Source of the DNA: Flavobacterium amniphilum
Lineage (GTDB): Bacteria; Bacteroidota; Bacteroidia; Flavobacteriales; Flavobacteriaceae
Length of the DNA stretch: 64,000 nt
Direction of reading: 5' to 3'
Assembly: GCF_023634845.1 (NCBI RefSeq)
Contig: NZ_JAMLJL010000002.1
Coordinates: 310,001 to 374,000 of the forward strand
A model generated the notes under the pieces. It saw nothing but the letters and a program-made list of their open reading frames with translations. It did not search any database and was not told where the DNA came from. A program made the position numbers and the translations under genes. Below are positions 34,242 to 44,175 of the stretch, in pieces; positions within the stretch are counted from its first letter, which is position 1; each line of letters begins with the position of its first letter.

Positions 34242-36461
34242 TTAATAATTCAATGTCAATCCGATTCCCAATCCCATATCACTTTCATAATGCGATGATA
34301 GTGCAGAATACCGGTTAACAATGTATTTCAAACCTGCCATATATTCTTTATCGGTATTAACCATAAAAGCCATCCGCAATCTTTTAGACAATGGGATATC
34401 TTCGCGCATCAGTTGGAAACGGAGATTTCCATCGGTGTAAACTTCTCCCTGTAAAGTAACTAACATAGGCAGAACATAACTGGCTCCTGCACTCAGCACC
34501 GCTCTTTTGTTTTTAGTATTGGACTGCCCGAAGATATTCTTTTCAACTGCATCATGTCCCATTTTCCGGTAGCGCCAGTCAAAACCTATAAAAGGCATAA
34601 ACCATTGCATCTTCCCGATGTATCTTCCGATATGGGTTTCGGTTTCATACCCATGCATGTCATTATATCCCAGACGCCACTCGGTGCTTATACTCCAACG
34701 TGTATTTTGCAACATAAACATACCGTCGTTTCCATTGGTTGCAAAATCATTCTCGGCCATGAAATGAAACTCACGGTCATCAGCTTTCAGCATCCGAAAA
34801 GCCTTTTCAGGATTGGGCAATTCCGGATTTGGTTTTTGGTTTTCATAGGAAAAGATTCGTCCCATACCGCTCATCATATGGTATAAAATGTGGCAATGGA
34901 AAAACCAATCCCCTTCTTCATTGGCTAAAAATTCAATCGTATCAGTTTCCATCGGCATGATATCAACAACATTTTTAAGTGGTGCATAATCTCCCTGACC
35001 ATTGATCAAACGGAAATCATGCCCGTGCAAATGCATCGGATGGCGCATCATCGATCCGTTATAAAGTGTAATGCGTAATACTTCTCCTTTTTTGACCAAG
35101 ATTTTATCCGTTTCCGAAATCACTTTGTTATCCAGACTCCAAACATAACGGCTCATATTACCGGTAAGTTCAAACCGTAATTCTTTAACCGGTGCATTGG
35201 AAGGCAAAACTGTTTTAGTGGGCGACTTCAGCATCGCATAATTAAGTGTTACGATATCAGATAATTTATTCGCATTGTACTGATGTTCTGAATGCTCATT
35301 CTCCTGATTCAGTTTTTCTTTTTTACTTCCGGTGATTTCAGGATACATGACCACATTCATATCCATTTGGTTCAGGCTCATGTTCATCCCCATATCATTC
35401 AGTTCGCCGTTCATTTTCATCATATCATTCATCATTTTCATTCCTTCAAAATACTTTAATTTAGGAAGTGGTGATACTAATTGCTTTATACCGTTTCCTA
35501 AAAAAAGTGATGCCGATTGTGTTCTGTCTTCAGGCGTAGCCAAAAACTCATAAGCTGTTACATTTGCGGGAATTTCAACCACAACATCATACGTTTCAGA
35601 TACAGCGATAAGCAAACGGCTGACTTCTACCGGTTCGACATCGTTTCCGTCATTGGCCACGACAGTAATTTTTCCTCCTGCATATGTCAGCCAGAAGTTA
35701 CTGGATGCACCACCGTTTGATATCCGTAACCGTACCTTCTCACCATCTTTAATATTCTGAATTTGATTTTCGGATTTACCGTTTACAAAGAATTTTTCAT
35801 AGTACACATCGCTCACATCCATCGCCAGCATCCGTTTCCATTCATTTGTGATTTTTGTTTTAAAATGCCCTTCACGGATTGCTTCCACATAACTTTGTGT
35901 GCTACCTTTTTTAATGGCAAACCAATCGGAGGCATTATGCAGCATTCTATGTACATTTTCGGGATCAATATTCGTCCATTCACTTAAAATGATGGGATAG
36001 GTTGGCAAATCATCAATTCCTTTTCGGAAAGTTGGATCATCATTCCGTTTTTTAAAAATCATGGAACCATACATCCCGATTTGTTCCTGCAGACCTGAAT
36101 GACTGTGATACCAATGGGTTCCGTTTTGTTTTATAGGGAACCGGTAAACATAAGTGCTGTGCGGTTTTATAGGCATTTGGGTCAAGTAAGGTACACCGTC
36201 TTCTTTATTCGGTAAAAAAACACCGTGCCAATGCATCGCAGTTTCTTCATCCAATTCGTTATGTATATAAATTTCCGCGATATCGCCTTCGGTAAAAGTC
36301 AATGTTGGCATTGGAATCTGACCATTGACAGCGATGGCTCTTTTTTCTTTTCCGGCATAATTTACAATCGTATCCCGGACGTATAAATCATAGCGGACGA
36401 CCTTCTGTGCAAAAGCCATCGATATGAAAAGTAATAGTATACTGTTTATTAAAAATTTCAT
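34242..36461 (-). CDS. Multicopper oxidase (CopA type) fused to a CopB-like beta-barrel
   Basis: 739 residues. Signal peptide (to about 18, FAQ), then three cupredoxin domains with the four copper motifs: HWHG at 77-80, HWYHSHSG at 116-123, HPMHLHGHDF near 477 and HCHILYHMMSGM near 524. A Met-rich loop (about 343-372) is typical of CopA/CueO. After the last motif, residues about 560-739 are beta-strands like the CopB outer-membrane copper-resistance barrel (EWRLGYNDM, TETHIGRYIGKMQWFMPFIGFDW). It would oxidise Cu(I) outside the cytoplasm and possibly anchor at the outer membrane. Last gene of the copper operon, eight bases after the HMA-MauE gene. Confidence 0.87.
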   Translation of the reverse strand: MKFLINSILLLFISMAFAQKVVRYDLYVRDTIVNYAGKEKRAIAVNGQIPMPTLTFTEGDIAEIYIHNELDEETAMHWHGVFLPNKEDGVPYLTQMPIKPHSTYVYRFPIKQNGTHWYHSHSGLQEQIGMYGSMIFKKRNDDPTFRKGIDDLPTYPIILSEWTNIDPENVHRMLHNASDWFAIKKGSTQSYVEAIREGHFKTKITNEWKRMLAMDVSDVYYEKFFVNGKSENQIQNIKDGEKVRLRISNGGASSNFWLTYAGGKITVVANDGNDVEPVEVSRLLIAVSETYDVVVEIPANVTAYEFLATPEDRTQSASLFLGNGIKQLVSPLPKLKYFEGMKMMNDMMKMNGELNDMGMNMSLNQMDMNVVMYPEITGSKKEKLNQENEHSEHQYNANKLSDIVTLNYAMLKSPTKTVLPSNAPVKELRFELTGNMSRYVWSLDNKVISETDKILVKKGEVLRITLYNGSMMRHPMHLHGHDFRLINGQGDYAPLKNVVDIMPMETDTIEFLANEEGDWFFHCHILYHMMSGMGRIFSYENQKPNPELPNPEKAFRMLKADDREFHFMAENDFATNGNDGMFMLQNTRWSISTEWRLGYNDMHGYETETHIGRYIGKMQWFMPFIGFDWRYRKMGHDAVEKNIFGQSNTKNKRAVLSAGASYVLPMLVTLQGEVYTDGNLRFQLMREDIPLSKRLRMAFMVNTDKEYMAGLKYIVNRYSALSSHYESDMGLGIGLTLNY

Positions 36462-36469
36462 CTTATACG

Positions 36470-37192
36470 TTATAATAATTGAAGAAGTATATAAGCACTC
36501 ATGGTGATCATCAATGCATCTTCAATAATGGTTATCGTGCTCATGGGCAAGTTAAAAACGGCTCCCAAACAAGCACACTGTATTCTTTTTTTATTCAAAA
36601 CCGATTGCAAAACACCAATGATACTGACAGACATAACCACAAAAGTGACCAGATTAGTAACCATCGGATTGAAATCAATCAGAAAAGCAATTCCCAAACC
36701 GAGTTCTATAAAAGCATATATATAAGCCCAAGCCGGTAACTTGCGTGCAATCACATCATACATGACATAAGTTTCGGTGAAACCTTTTAAATTCAATAGC
36801 TTAAAAAAAGAGAAAACCAAAAAGAAACCTGCCATGAAATGACGCATCCATTCCATAAAATGAAAAGAACCGGATTCCCTTTGAATCAATAAAGTCACAG
36901 CAGTAATAAATCCGAAAATCAGTAAAACAGGTTTATAGCTTTCAAACCAGGATTTAGTTTGTTCCATTACTTCATTATGCTCTTTTGCTAAAATTTTATA
37001 TTTACTGTCTTTTTCAGTCAATACTTTTTGCAAGACACTCAGCAGGACATGTTTATCCATTGAAATTACTACCGAATTTGTTTCTTTTGAAACTTCTACA
37101 TTAGTAATATCGGCCACAGAAAATAAAGCTGTTTTAACTTTAGATTCGCAACTTGAACATGTCATTCCGGTTATTTGATATTCGTGTGTCAT
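36470..37192 (-). CDS. HMA-domain / MauE-like membrane protein
   Basis: 240 residues. The N-terminal heavy-metal-associated domain (1-70) has the copper motif MTCSSC (C12, C15). It is followed by a hydrophobic region with four helices (about 85-235) like MauE/DoxX proteins, including QCACLGA in a loop between helices. Such fusions occur in Bacteroidetes copper clusters and probably pass copper or reducing equivalents at the inner membrane; the exact role is unknown. Between the AraC-type regulator and the multicopper oxidase on the same strand. Confidence 0.8.
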   Translation of the reverse strand: MTHEYQITGMTCSSCESKVKTALFSVADITNVEVSKETNSVVISMDKHVLLSVLQKVLTEKDSKYKILAKEHNEVMEQTKSWFESYKPVLLIFGFITAVTLLIQRESGSFHFMEWMRHFMAGFFLVFSFFKLLNLKGFTETYVMYDVIARKLPAWAYIYAFIELGLGIAFLIDFNPMVTNLVTFVVMSVSIIGVLQSVLNKKRIQCACLGAVFNLPMSTITIIEDALMITMSAYILLQLL

Positions 37193-37283
37193 CGTTTAAA
37201 TTTTTTAAGTGATTTAATAATGACAAAGTTCAGAGCATTCTATATGGGATCTGTTACACTATTCCGGGTTGGATTTGTAATTT

Positions 37284-37844
37284 TTATAGGTCTTCGATTT
37301 GTTTGCGCTTTTTCTCTTTCAGTTGTTTGAAATAAGTGGGTGTAAAACCGGTTACTTTCTTAAATTGGTTACTCAGATACGCCACACTGCTGTAATTGAG
37401 TTGATAGGCTATTTCGCTTAAATTCAATTCATCGTAAACCAGAAGTTCTTTCACTTTTTCTACGCGCTGCAGAATATAGTATTTCTCAACAGTAACACCT
37501 TCAACTTCCGAAAACAGATTGCTCACATAATTATAATCAAGAGATAATTTTTCACTGATAAAATCTGAAAGATTGGTTTTTATACTTTCCTGGCTATGGT
37601 GGACTAATTCAATAATAACCGTTTTAACCTGTTCGATTAACCGGCTTTTTTTATCATCAATCACTTCAAACCCGAATTCCTCCAGTTGTTTTACTACTAA
37701 TTCCTTTTGGCTATCATCCAAAGAGTCAATTATTTCAGCTTCGCCCAATTCAACTGAAAGGACGTTAAGCCCGAGTTTTTCCAACTCGGACTTAACAACC
37801 AATTTGCAACGGCTGCAAACCATATTTTTGATGTAAATTTTCAT
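37284..37844 (-). CDS. AraC-type regulator with an HMA-like metal-sensing N-domain
   Basis: 186 residues. The N-terminus (1-65) is HMA-like with MVCSRC (C10, C13) in place of the classic MTCxxC. The C-terminus (about 85-182) is an AraC DNA-binding domain with two helix-turn-helices: LSEIAYQLNYSSVAYLSNQFKKVTGF and the terminal TYFKQLKEKK. It lacks the usual sugar-binding sensor domain. Copper binding to the N-domain could control the neighbouring operon; this is inference. It overlaps the upstream HMA-DUF3347 gene by one base (TAATG), so it is made with it. Confidence 0.82.
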   Translation of the reverse strand: MKIYIKNMVCSRCKLVVKSELEKLGLNVLSVELGEAEIIDSLDDSQKELVVKQLEEFGFEVIDDKKSRLIEQVKTVIIELVHHSQESIKTNLSDFISEKLSLDYNYVSNLFSEVEGVTVEKYYILQRVEKVKELLVYDELNLSEIAYQLNYSSVAYLSNQFKKVTGFTPTYFKQLKEKKRKQIEDL

Positions 37845-38704
37845 TATTTAAGCGTTTCCACCGTTTTTCCACACGTCAACATCATCGAACCATAATACGG
37901 ATTCTTAACTGCATTTTCCTTGCTCAGCCAATTAGCTCCTTTACCGTCGTTAGCCATCGGACAAAATTGATAATATATAGGTTCACTTAATTTTCCGGTT
38001 TTCATCAGGGCGTAAATATTTTTGGAAAGTGTGATGAAATGATCTCTTTGATGTTTTATATCTTTAGTATCAGCAATATGTGCAGCATCTTCATTTAAAT
38101 CAGTATTTACTTTCATCCAAACCATATGCACTTCATTGTCCAATAATTCCATTTTAACCTGACTAAGAGCAGTAGAAAGTTCTTTTGAGATTCCTGAAGC
38201 TTTATTGCCATCAGAATTGACCAAGGCGTCTTTTAACTGAAAATAGTTTTGAAAAACATTTGCCAATTGATTTTTTTCTTGTTTAACCTCTTTGCTATCA
38301 CTATGATTATCGTGGTTATGTGCTGTTTCTTCTGCAGTTGTTTTAACTACTTCCTGTTTAAATTGACGCTTATATTGGCAACATTCAGGTAAATCTTTAT
38401 AGGCATCTTCCGGAGCCAAAAAAAGAGGACTGTCATAACCTGCCAAAGCGATTCTTTTTAAAATTTCCTCTTTATTGGTCTTCGTTTCATCATAACTGAT
38501 TGCTGCAACTTTTGTGTCTTTGTCCCAATCAACCGAGGCAATTTTCTTCAAATTTCCTGCCTTTTCGATGGTTTCTTCACACATTTCACAGTTTCCACTG
38601 ATTTTTACGGTTTCTTTTTTTGCATTTTTGATTTGGGCTTCACACGAAACAGAAAATACTGCAATGCTCAGCAATAAAACTATATTTTGAATTGATTTTT
38701 TCAT
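37844..38704 (-). CDS. HMA-DUF3347 lipoprotein of the copper operon
   Basis: 286 residues. Lipoprotein signal (VFSVSC, Cys21), an HMA domain with GNCEMC (C39, C42; about 30-100), a His-rich linker (HNHDNHSD) and a C-terminal DUF3347 domain (about 140-286) with FCPMA and MLTCGK. DUF3347 accompanies copper efflux proteins such as CusB, where it binds metal in the periplasm. First gene of the operon; a CATATGTG inverted repeat covers its start codon. Confidence 0.85.
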   Translation of the reverse strand: MKKSIQNIVLLLSIAVFSVSCEAQIKNAKKETVKISGNCEMCEETIEKAGNLKKIASVDWDKDTKVAAISYDETKTNKEEILKRIALAGYDSPLFLAPEDAYKDLPECCQYKRQFKQEVVKTTAEETAHNHDNHSDSKEVKQEKNQLANVFQNYFQLKDALVNSDGNKASGISKELSTALSQVKMELLDNEVHMVWMKVNTDLNEDAAHIADTKDIKHQRDHFITLSKNIYALMKTGKLSEPIYYQFCPMANDGKGANWLSKENAVKNPYYGSMMLTCGKTVETLK

Positions 38705-38738
38705 ATGTGTATAATTTAATTTTTAGCGGTCACATATG
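38702..38738. promoter_or_regulatory. Inverted repeat overlapping the copper operon start codon
   Basis: CATATGTG (38702-38709) and CACATATG (38731-38738), a perfect 8-bp inverted repeat with 21 bases between, spanning the ATG and leader of the first copper gene. A second short palindrome, GTTTG-CAA-CAAAC, lies at 38765-38777. Either could be a regulator site. Confidence 0.4.
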
Positions 38739-38920
38739 TTATCGCCTTGTTTTCATAAGTGATTGTTTGCAACAAACGTGTTATTAGTCGCGATTTCATA
38801 AGTAAACGATTTTAAAGCCTGAATAACAAGCTTATAATTAGTATAAAATTAGATAAATAATTGCAATCGGAAATTTTTATCATTTCCAAAAATGTACAAT
38901 TATGGCTAGTCAGAAAATCG

Positions 38921-39289
38921 TTAGCTTATTTTAGGCAGTGCCCAAACAGTAAAGAATACTTTGCTTAACAAAGCATTATAATGGAAGTTATTATTTTTTC
39001 CTGTGACAGGAATAAAGAAATTGCTGCTGTTTTCCAAAATTCCGAAAACCATCGAAATACATCCGCCTAAAGAAGTACAGTGGCATTTTGAATCATCACA
39101 ACTTTTGTTACAGCCTTTTTCTTCAGATGAAGATTTTTCATCACAGCAACTTTTATCCGATGATTTTTTTGATGTTTCTATTCTATGTGAATTGGAAGAT
39201 TTTCCATTAGTACATGCATAACTTTTTCCGGGCATTACAAACATGCCGAACAGAAACACTATAGCGTATATGAATAATTTTCTTTTCAT
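38921..39289 (-). CDS. Secreted Cys-rich protein next to the copper operon
   Basis: 122 residues with a signal peptide (FVMPGKSYAC). The mature part is rich in Ser, Lys and Cys, with CC, CNKSC, CHC and GGC clusters (about 46-76), then a hydrophobic stretch. Such a Cys density suggests metal binding, most simply copper given the neighbouring operon, but no family is recognised. Its promoter is squeezed between the parC terminator and the ATG, leaving a leader of only a few bases. Confidence 0.65.
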   Translation of the reverse strand: MKRKLFIYAIVFLFGMFVMPGKSYACTNGKSSNSHRIETSKKSSDKSCCDEKSSSEEKGCNKSCDDSKCHCTSLGGCISMVFGILENSSNFFIPVTGKNNNFHYNALLSKVFFTVWALPKIS

Positions 39290-39299
39290 TTGATACAGG

Positions 39300-39307
39300 C
39301 AAATATA
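39300..39307 (-). promoter_or_regulatory. -7 box directly behind the parC terminator
   Basis: TATATTTG on the minus strand, 10 bp upstream of the Cys-rich gene ATG and beginning inside the T-tract of the parC terminator. Confidence 0.5.
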
Positions 39308-39308
39308 A

Positions 39309-39340
39309 AAAATAGTAACAGTGGGTACTGTTACTATTTT
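39309..39340 (-). terminator. Terminator of the parE-parC operon
   Basis: Perfect 14-bp stem AAAATAGTAACAGT / ACTGTTACTATTTT with a four-base loop and a T-run on the minus strand. Confidence 0.9.
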
Positions 39341-39348
39341 CTTAAAAC

Positions 39349-42060
39349 TTAATCCAGACTCAGGGTAATTTGCCCATCGTCATCCAGACTTATATTATAA
39401 TCAGCTAAATCTGATCCTTCTTCAGAATTTGAATCAATCACTTCAATTTCTTCAGGAATCACTTCTATTGGTTCTTCATACGGAAGCGGTTCCAAAAGAT
39501 TCACCTGTTTTAATTTATCAGTCGTCAATTGATTTCCTAACGCTTTGATTCCTTTTACGGCAATAAATTGTTCCAAATCAATTGTCTGATTCTCTTTTTG
39601 AACTCCTTTATTCTTCGCAAAGATAATCTCTGCAACCGGACGCCAGTCGGTTGAAACAATTTCTAATTGTGATTTTTCGTGTTCGGTAATAAAAATTTCT
39701 TCTTTGTTTTCGTTTTCAACCAGAAAACGTTTTACAAAATAACGTTCTTTTTCACCATCATAGTAAATGGCCGAAACCGGTTTTTTAGGATGCCATTTTT
39801 CCAGAATAATCATGTCTTCGTCAAAATGTGTGGTCAATTCCGGAATAATGGTTTTCAATTTACCCGATTGATTGATAATCAGAAGTCGGTCATTCGGACG
39901 GAATTCACCTAACAACTCTCCTCTTGCATCCACATTCAGACGCTGAACAGTATCATCAAACCAAACTTTTCGCGGACGTAAGGTCGAAATACCTTTTTCC
40001 TTCAGTTCAATTTTCTTAATTGGATATTTTGACACCGTATTTCCTTTGGAAGCCCTTCCTTTGATAGCGATATCGGCAAAATCCAAATCCCATTTCAATT
40101 TTTTCACACTTCCTACCTGACGCAGCAAAATGGTTACTACTTCGGCTTCCCCATTCGGGTTATGTGAAAAATACAACACTTGTGATCCCGGTTTTTCCTG
40201 AGTCAGATCATAGGCTTTATCACGCGTAACTCCTGAAACATTGAAACGTTTTATAAACGAAGAACCCGATTTTCCGTCACGGTAAATCATGTTATAGATC
40301 GTTCGTTTATCATTCTTGTCGAAAACAGCAATATGGATAATGTCTTTACCGATGAATTTTTTATCGTCGACTTTTGTTATCACCATTTTTCCGTCACGTA
40401 AGAATACGATAACATCATCAATATCCGAACAATCGGCAACATACTCATCTTTTTTCAGGCCGGTACCGATAAAACCTTCTTCACGGTTCACATATAATTT
40501 AGTATTACGCAGAACTACCTTAGTCGCCTCAATCGTATCGAAAGAACGCAATTCAGTCTGGCGTTCGCGTCCTTTACCATATTTTTCTTTCAGTCTCGTA
40601 AAATAATCGATTGCGAATTCAATCAAGTGGGCCAAATGATGTTTCACCTGTTCCATTTCTTCTTCCAGTTTCGCAATCTGCTCATCCGCTTTATCCGAGT
40701 CAAAACGTGTGATACGAATCATCGGAATCTGTGTCAGCTTTTGCAAATCTTCGTCAACAATATCCCTCACGAATGATTTTCTGAAAGGCTCGAAACGATT
40801 GTACATGTATTCAAATAATGATTCCTTATCCGAATACAATTTGAAATCGATGTACATTTCTTCCCGGATGAATATTTTTTCCAAAGTCGAAAAATGCCAT
40901 TTGGTTTCCAATTCCTGTAATTGGATCTCCAATTCCTGACGCAATAAATCAACAGTTCTGTTAGTGGATATTTTCAACATATCCGAAACCCCTATGAACA
41001 AAGGTTTGTTATCTTCAATCACACACCCCAAAGGTGCCAATGATGTTTCACAAGCTGTGAAAGCATACAGCGCATCGATGGTCTTATCGGGCGAAACACC
41101 CGGCGGAAGATGGATCAAAATCTCAACATCAGCCGCTGTATTATCTTCAATTTTTTTGATTTTGATTTTCCCTTTATCATTCGCTTTCAGGATACTGTCT
41201 ATCAATGACGAAGTATTGGTCGAAAACGGAATTTGGGTAATTACCAATGTCTGCTTGTCCAATTGGGAAATTTTGGCACGTACACGCACACGGCCTCCGC
41301 GCAAACCGTCATTATAATTGGAAACATCGGCAATACCGGCAGTTGGGAAATCAGGATATAATGTAAAAGGCTTATTTTTCAGGATTTTAATCGAAGCCTC
41401 AATCAACTCATTGAAATTGTGTGGTAAAATTTTGGTGGATAAACCAACAGCAATACCTTCCCCACCCTGCGCTAACAATAATGGGAATTTCACCGGAAGA
41501 TTGATTGGCTCGGCACGACGTCCATCGTATGACAATCCCCATTCGGTAATTTTAGGAGAATATAAAACTTCCAAACCGAATTTTGAAATACGTGCTTCAA
41601 TATAACGCGAAGCTGCGGCTCCGTCACCGGTTAAAATATTACCCCAGTTTCCTTGGGTATCAATCAGTAAATCTTTTTGTCCGATTTGCACCATGGCATC
41701 ACCAATACTCGCATCTCCGTGCGGATGGTATTGCATGGTATGACCAACTACGTTTGCCACTTTATTGTAACGGCCGTCATCCAACTCTTTCATGGAGTGC
41801 ATGATACGGCGCTGAACCGGTTTAAATCCGTCTTCAATAGCCGGTACGGCACGCTCCAGGATTACATAAGAGGCATAATCCAGGAACCAATCTTTATACA
41901 TCCCGGTTACTTTCGTAATGGTTGCATCCGGATTTTCTTCATTGTGATCGTAAAAGTGTTCTCCCTCAAAATGACCTTCTCCTGAAGAATGTTCTTCAGC
42001 GGATTGATCTTCTTGTGGTGTTAATTCTTCTTCGTTTATATTTTCGTTTTCTTCGCTCAT
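39349..42060 (-). CDS. parC: DNA topoisomerase IV subunit A
   Basis: 903 residues. The breakage-reunion domain has the catalytic tyrosine Y153 in AASRYIEARI, preceded by YHPHGDASIGDA; the C-terminal region (about 500-800) carries beta-pinwheel repeats. The first 45 residues are an acidic low-complexity tail, as is the C-terminus. With ParE it decatenates daughter chromosomes using ATP. The paired gene order and the ParC-like (not GyrA-box) C-terminus favour topoisomerase IV over gyrase. 24 bp after parE. Confidence 0.9.
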   Translation of the reverse strand: MSEENENINEEELTPQEDQSAEEHSSGEGHFEGEHFYDHNEENPDATITKVTGMYKDWFLDYASYVILERAVPAIEDGFKPVQRRIMHSMKELDDGRYNKVANVVGHTMQYHPHGDASIGDAMVQIGQKDLLIDTQGNWGNILTGDGAAASRYIEARISKFGLEVLYSPKITEWGLSYDGRRAEPINLPVKFPLLLAQGGEGIAVGLSTKILPHNFNELIEASIKILKNKPFTLYPDFPTAGIADVSNYNDGLRGGRVRVRAKISQLDKQTLVITQIPFSTNTSSLIDSILKANDKGKIKIKKIEDNTAADVEILIHLPPGVSPDKTIDALYAFTACETSLAPLGCVIEDNKPLFIGVSDMLKISTNRTVDLLRQELEIQLQELETKWHFSTLEKIFIREEMYIDFKLYSDKESLFEYMYNRFEPFRKSFVRDIVDEDLQKLTQIPMIRITRFDSDKADEQIAKLEEEMEQVKHHLAHLIEFAIDYFTRLKEKYGKGRERQTELRSFDTIEATKVVLRNTKLYVNREEGFIGTGLKKDEYVADCSDIDDVIVFLRDGKMVITKVDDKKFIGKDIIHIAVFDKNDKRTIYNMIYRDGKSGSSFIKRFNVSGVTRDKAYDLTQEKPGSQVLYFSHNPNGEAEVVTILLRQVGSVKKLKWDLDFADIAIKGRASKGNTVSKYPIKKIELKEKGISTLRPRKVWFDDTVQRLNVDARGELLGEFRPNDRLLIINQSGKLKTIIPELTTHFDEDMIILEKWHPKKPVSAIYYDGEKERYFVKRFLVENENKEEIFITEHEKSQLEIVSTDWRPVAEIIFAKNKGVQKENQTIDLEQFIAVKGIKALGNQLTTDKLKQVNLLEPLPYEEPIEVIPEEIEVIDSNSEEGSDLADYNISLDDDGQITLSLD

Positions 42061-42084
42061 ATTTTTGCTGATGCAAACTAGTCT

Positions 42085-43947
42085 CTAACTTGTTAATTCT
42101 TCCACCGTATCCAATTCAACCTTAAGATTATTAATGATGAATTCCTGACGGTCCGGTGTGTTTTTACCCATATAAAATTCCAATAACTTTTCAATGGATG
42201 TTGCTTTGTCCAGCATAACAGGGTCCAATCGGATGTCGTCACCAATGAAGTGTTTGAACTCGTCCGGTGAAATCTCTCCCAATCCCTTGAATCGTGTGAT
42301 TTCCGGTTTTGGCTTTAATTTATCGATGGCCATCCGGCGTTCTTCATCGCTGTAGCAGTAAATCGTTTCTTTTTTGTTACGCACACGGAATAAAGGCGTT
42401 TGCAGAATATACAAATGGCCTTCTTTGATAATTTCCGGAAAAAACTGTAAGAAGAACGTAATCAACAGTAAACGGATGTGCATACCATCGACATCGGCAT
42501 CGGTAGCGATTACGATATTATTGTAACGCAGATCTTCCATGCTTTCTTCTATATCCAAGGCTGCCTGTAACAAGTTGAACTCTTCGTTTTCGTACACAAT
42601 TTTTTTAGTCATTCCGTACGAATTCAAAGGCTTACCACGTAAACTGAAAACCGCCTGGGTATTTACATCACGTGACTTGGTAATTGATCCCGAAGCTGAA
42701 TCTCCCTCGGTAATGAAAAGCGTACTTTCCAAACTTCTCGGATTTTTGGCATCGGTTAAATGCACACGGCAATCACGTAATTTTTTATTGTGTAGACTTG
42801 CTTTTTTGGCACGTTCTTTTGCCAATTTTCGGATACCTGACAGCTCTTTACGCTCTCTTTCCGCCTGAAGGATTTTACGCAGAAGCAAATCGGCTACTTC
42901 CGGATTTTTATGTAAAAAATTATCTAATTTGGTTTTAATGAAATCATTGACAAAAGTACGGACTGAAGCTGCATTAGGTCCCATTTCCGTTGAGCCTAAT
43001 TTAGTTTTGGTCTGTGATTCGAAAACAGGCTCCTCTACTTTTACCGAAATTGCCGAAACAATTGATTTACGGATGTCCGAAGCTTCAAAAGGTTTATTGT
43101 AGAATTCTTTTATCGTACGTACAATTGCTTCACGGAAAGCGCCCAAATGTGTTCCTCCCTGAGTTGTATTCTGACCGTTCACAAACGAATAATATTCTTC
43201 AGAATACTGGGTTTTACTGTGTGTCATCGCAATCTCGATGTCATCTCCCAAAAGATGGATGATTGGATACACCATATCTTCTTCGGAAATGTTTTCTTCC
43301 AGTAAATCTTTCAGTCCATTATCCGAATAAAACTTCTCACCGTTATAAATTATTGTCAATCCCGTATTCAGGTAACAATAATTTTTCAACATCTTAATGA
43401 TGTATTCGTTACGGTATTTGTAATGTTTAAAGATCGTATCATCTGCAACGAAAGAAACCTTTGTTCCTTTGCGTTTGGTTGTTTCCTGAACTTCTTCTTC
43501 AAGTGTCAAGTTACCGGCAGAGAATTCAGCAGCTTTTTGTTGGTTATCACGAACAGACTCCACACGGAAGAAAGTCGAAAGTGCATTAACAGCTTTGGTA
43601 CCGACACCATTCAAACCAACTGATTTTTTGAAGGCCTTCGAATCATACTTACCACCGGTATTCATTTTGGACACTACATCCACTACTTTACCTAAAGGTA
43701 TTCCACGTCCATAATCACGAACGGTTACCATTTTATCTTTAACGGTAACTTCAATGGTTTTTCCGGCACCCATAACAAACTCATCGATACAGTTGTCCAG
43801 AACTTCCTTTAATAAAATATAAATACCATCGTCAGGTGAAGAACCATCCCCTAATTTTCCGATGTACATACCGGGACGCATACGGATATGCTCCTTCCAG
43901 TCGAGAGAACGGATATTGTCTTCGGTATATTGATTTTGCTCAAGCAT
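42085..43947 (-). CDS. parE: DNA topoisomerase IV subunit B
   Basis: 620 residues. GHKL ATPase domain with [10 protein letters not shown] (catalytic Glu/Asn, about 48-57), GRGIPLGK and [18 protein letters not shown] domain with EGDSASGS (about 416-423) and [12 protein letters not shown]-terminal [10 protein letters not shown]. Length fits ParE rather than the longer GyrB of this phylum. It supplies ATP-driven strand passage to ParC, encoded next on the same transcript. Confidence 0.92.
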   Translation of the reverse strand: MLEQNQYTEDNIRSLDWKEHIRMRPGMYIGKLGDGSSPDDGIYILLKEVLDNCIDEFVMGAGKTIEVTVKDKMVTVRDYGRGIPLGKVVDVVSKMNTGGKYDSKAFKKSVGLNGVGTKAVNALSTFFRVESVRDNQQKAAEFSAGNLTLEEEVQETTKRKGTKVSFVADDTIFKHYKYRNEYIIKMLKNYCYLNTGLTIIYNGEKFYSDNGLKDLLEENISEEDMVYPIIHLLGDDIEIAMTHSKTQYSEEYYSFVNGQNTTQGGTHLGAFREAIVRTIKEFYNKPFEASDIRKSIVSAISVKVEEPVFESQTKTKLGSTEMGPNAASVRTFVNDFIKTKLDNFLHKNPEVADLLLRKILQAERERKELSGIRKLAKERAKKASLHNKKLRDCRVHLTDAKNPRSLESTLFITEGDSASGSITKSRDVNTQAVFSLRGKPLNSYGMTKKIVYENEEFNLLQAALDIEESMEDLRYNNIVIATDADVDGMHIRLLLITFFLQFFPEIIKEGHLYILQTPLFRVRNKKETIYCYSDEERRMAIDKLKPKPEITRFKGLGEISPDEFKHFIGDDIRLDPVMLDKATSIEKLLEFYMGKNTPDRQEFIINNLKVELDTVEELTS

Positions 43948-44175
43948 ATAAAAAATCGGTTTAACTTCTCTATTCGACTTTTATTACTCATAAAAGCCTC
44001 GAGTGGTGCTAATATAAAATAAATGGATATCATTTAAAACACCTGACAAATAAAGTTATTGACAATATAATTATCAGCATTCTTCACAAATCTTCTTCCA
44101 GAAAAGTTAAATACTTGTTAAAATATTAAATATTTTTTTTGATATTTACAAAAAATAAACACTAATCAAACACGC

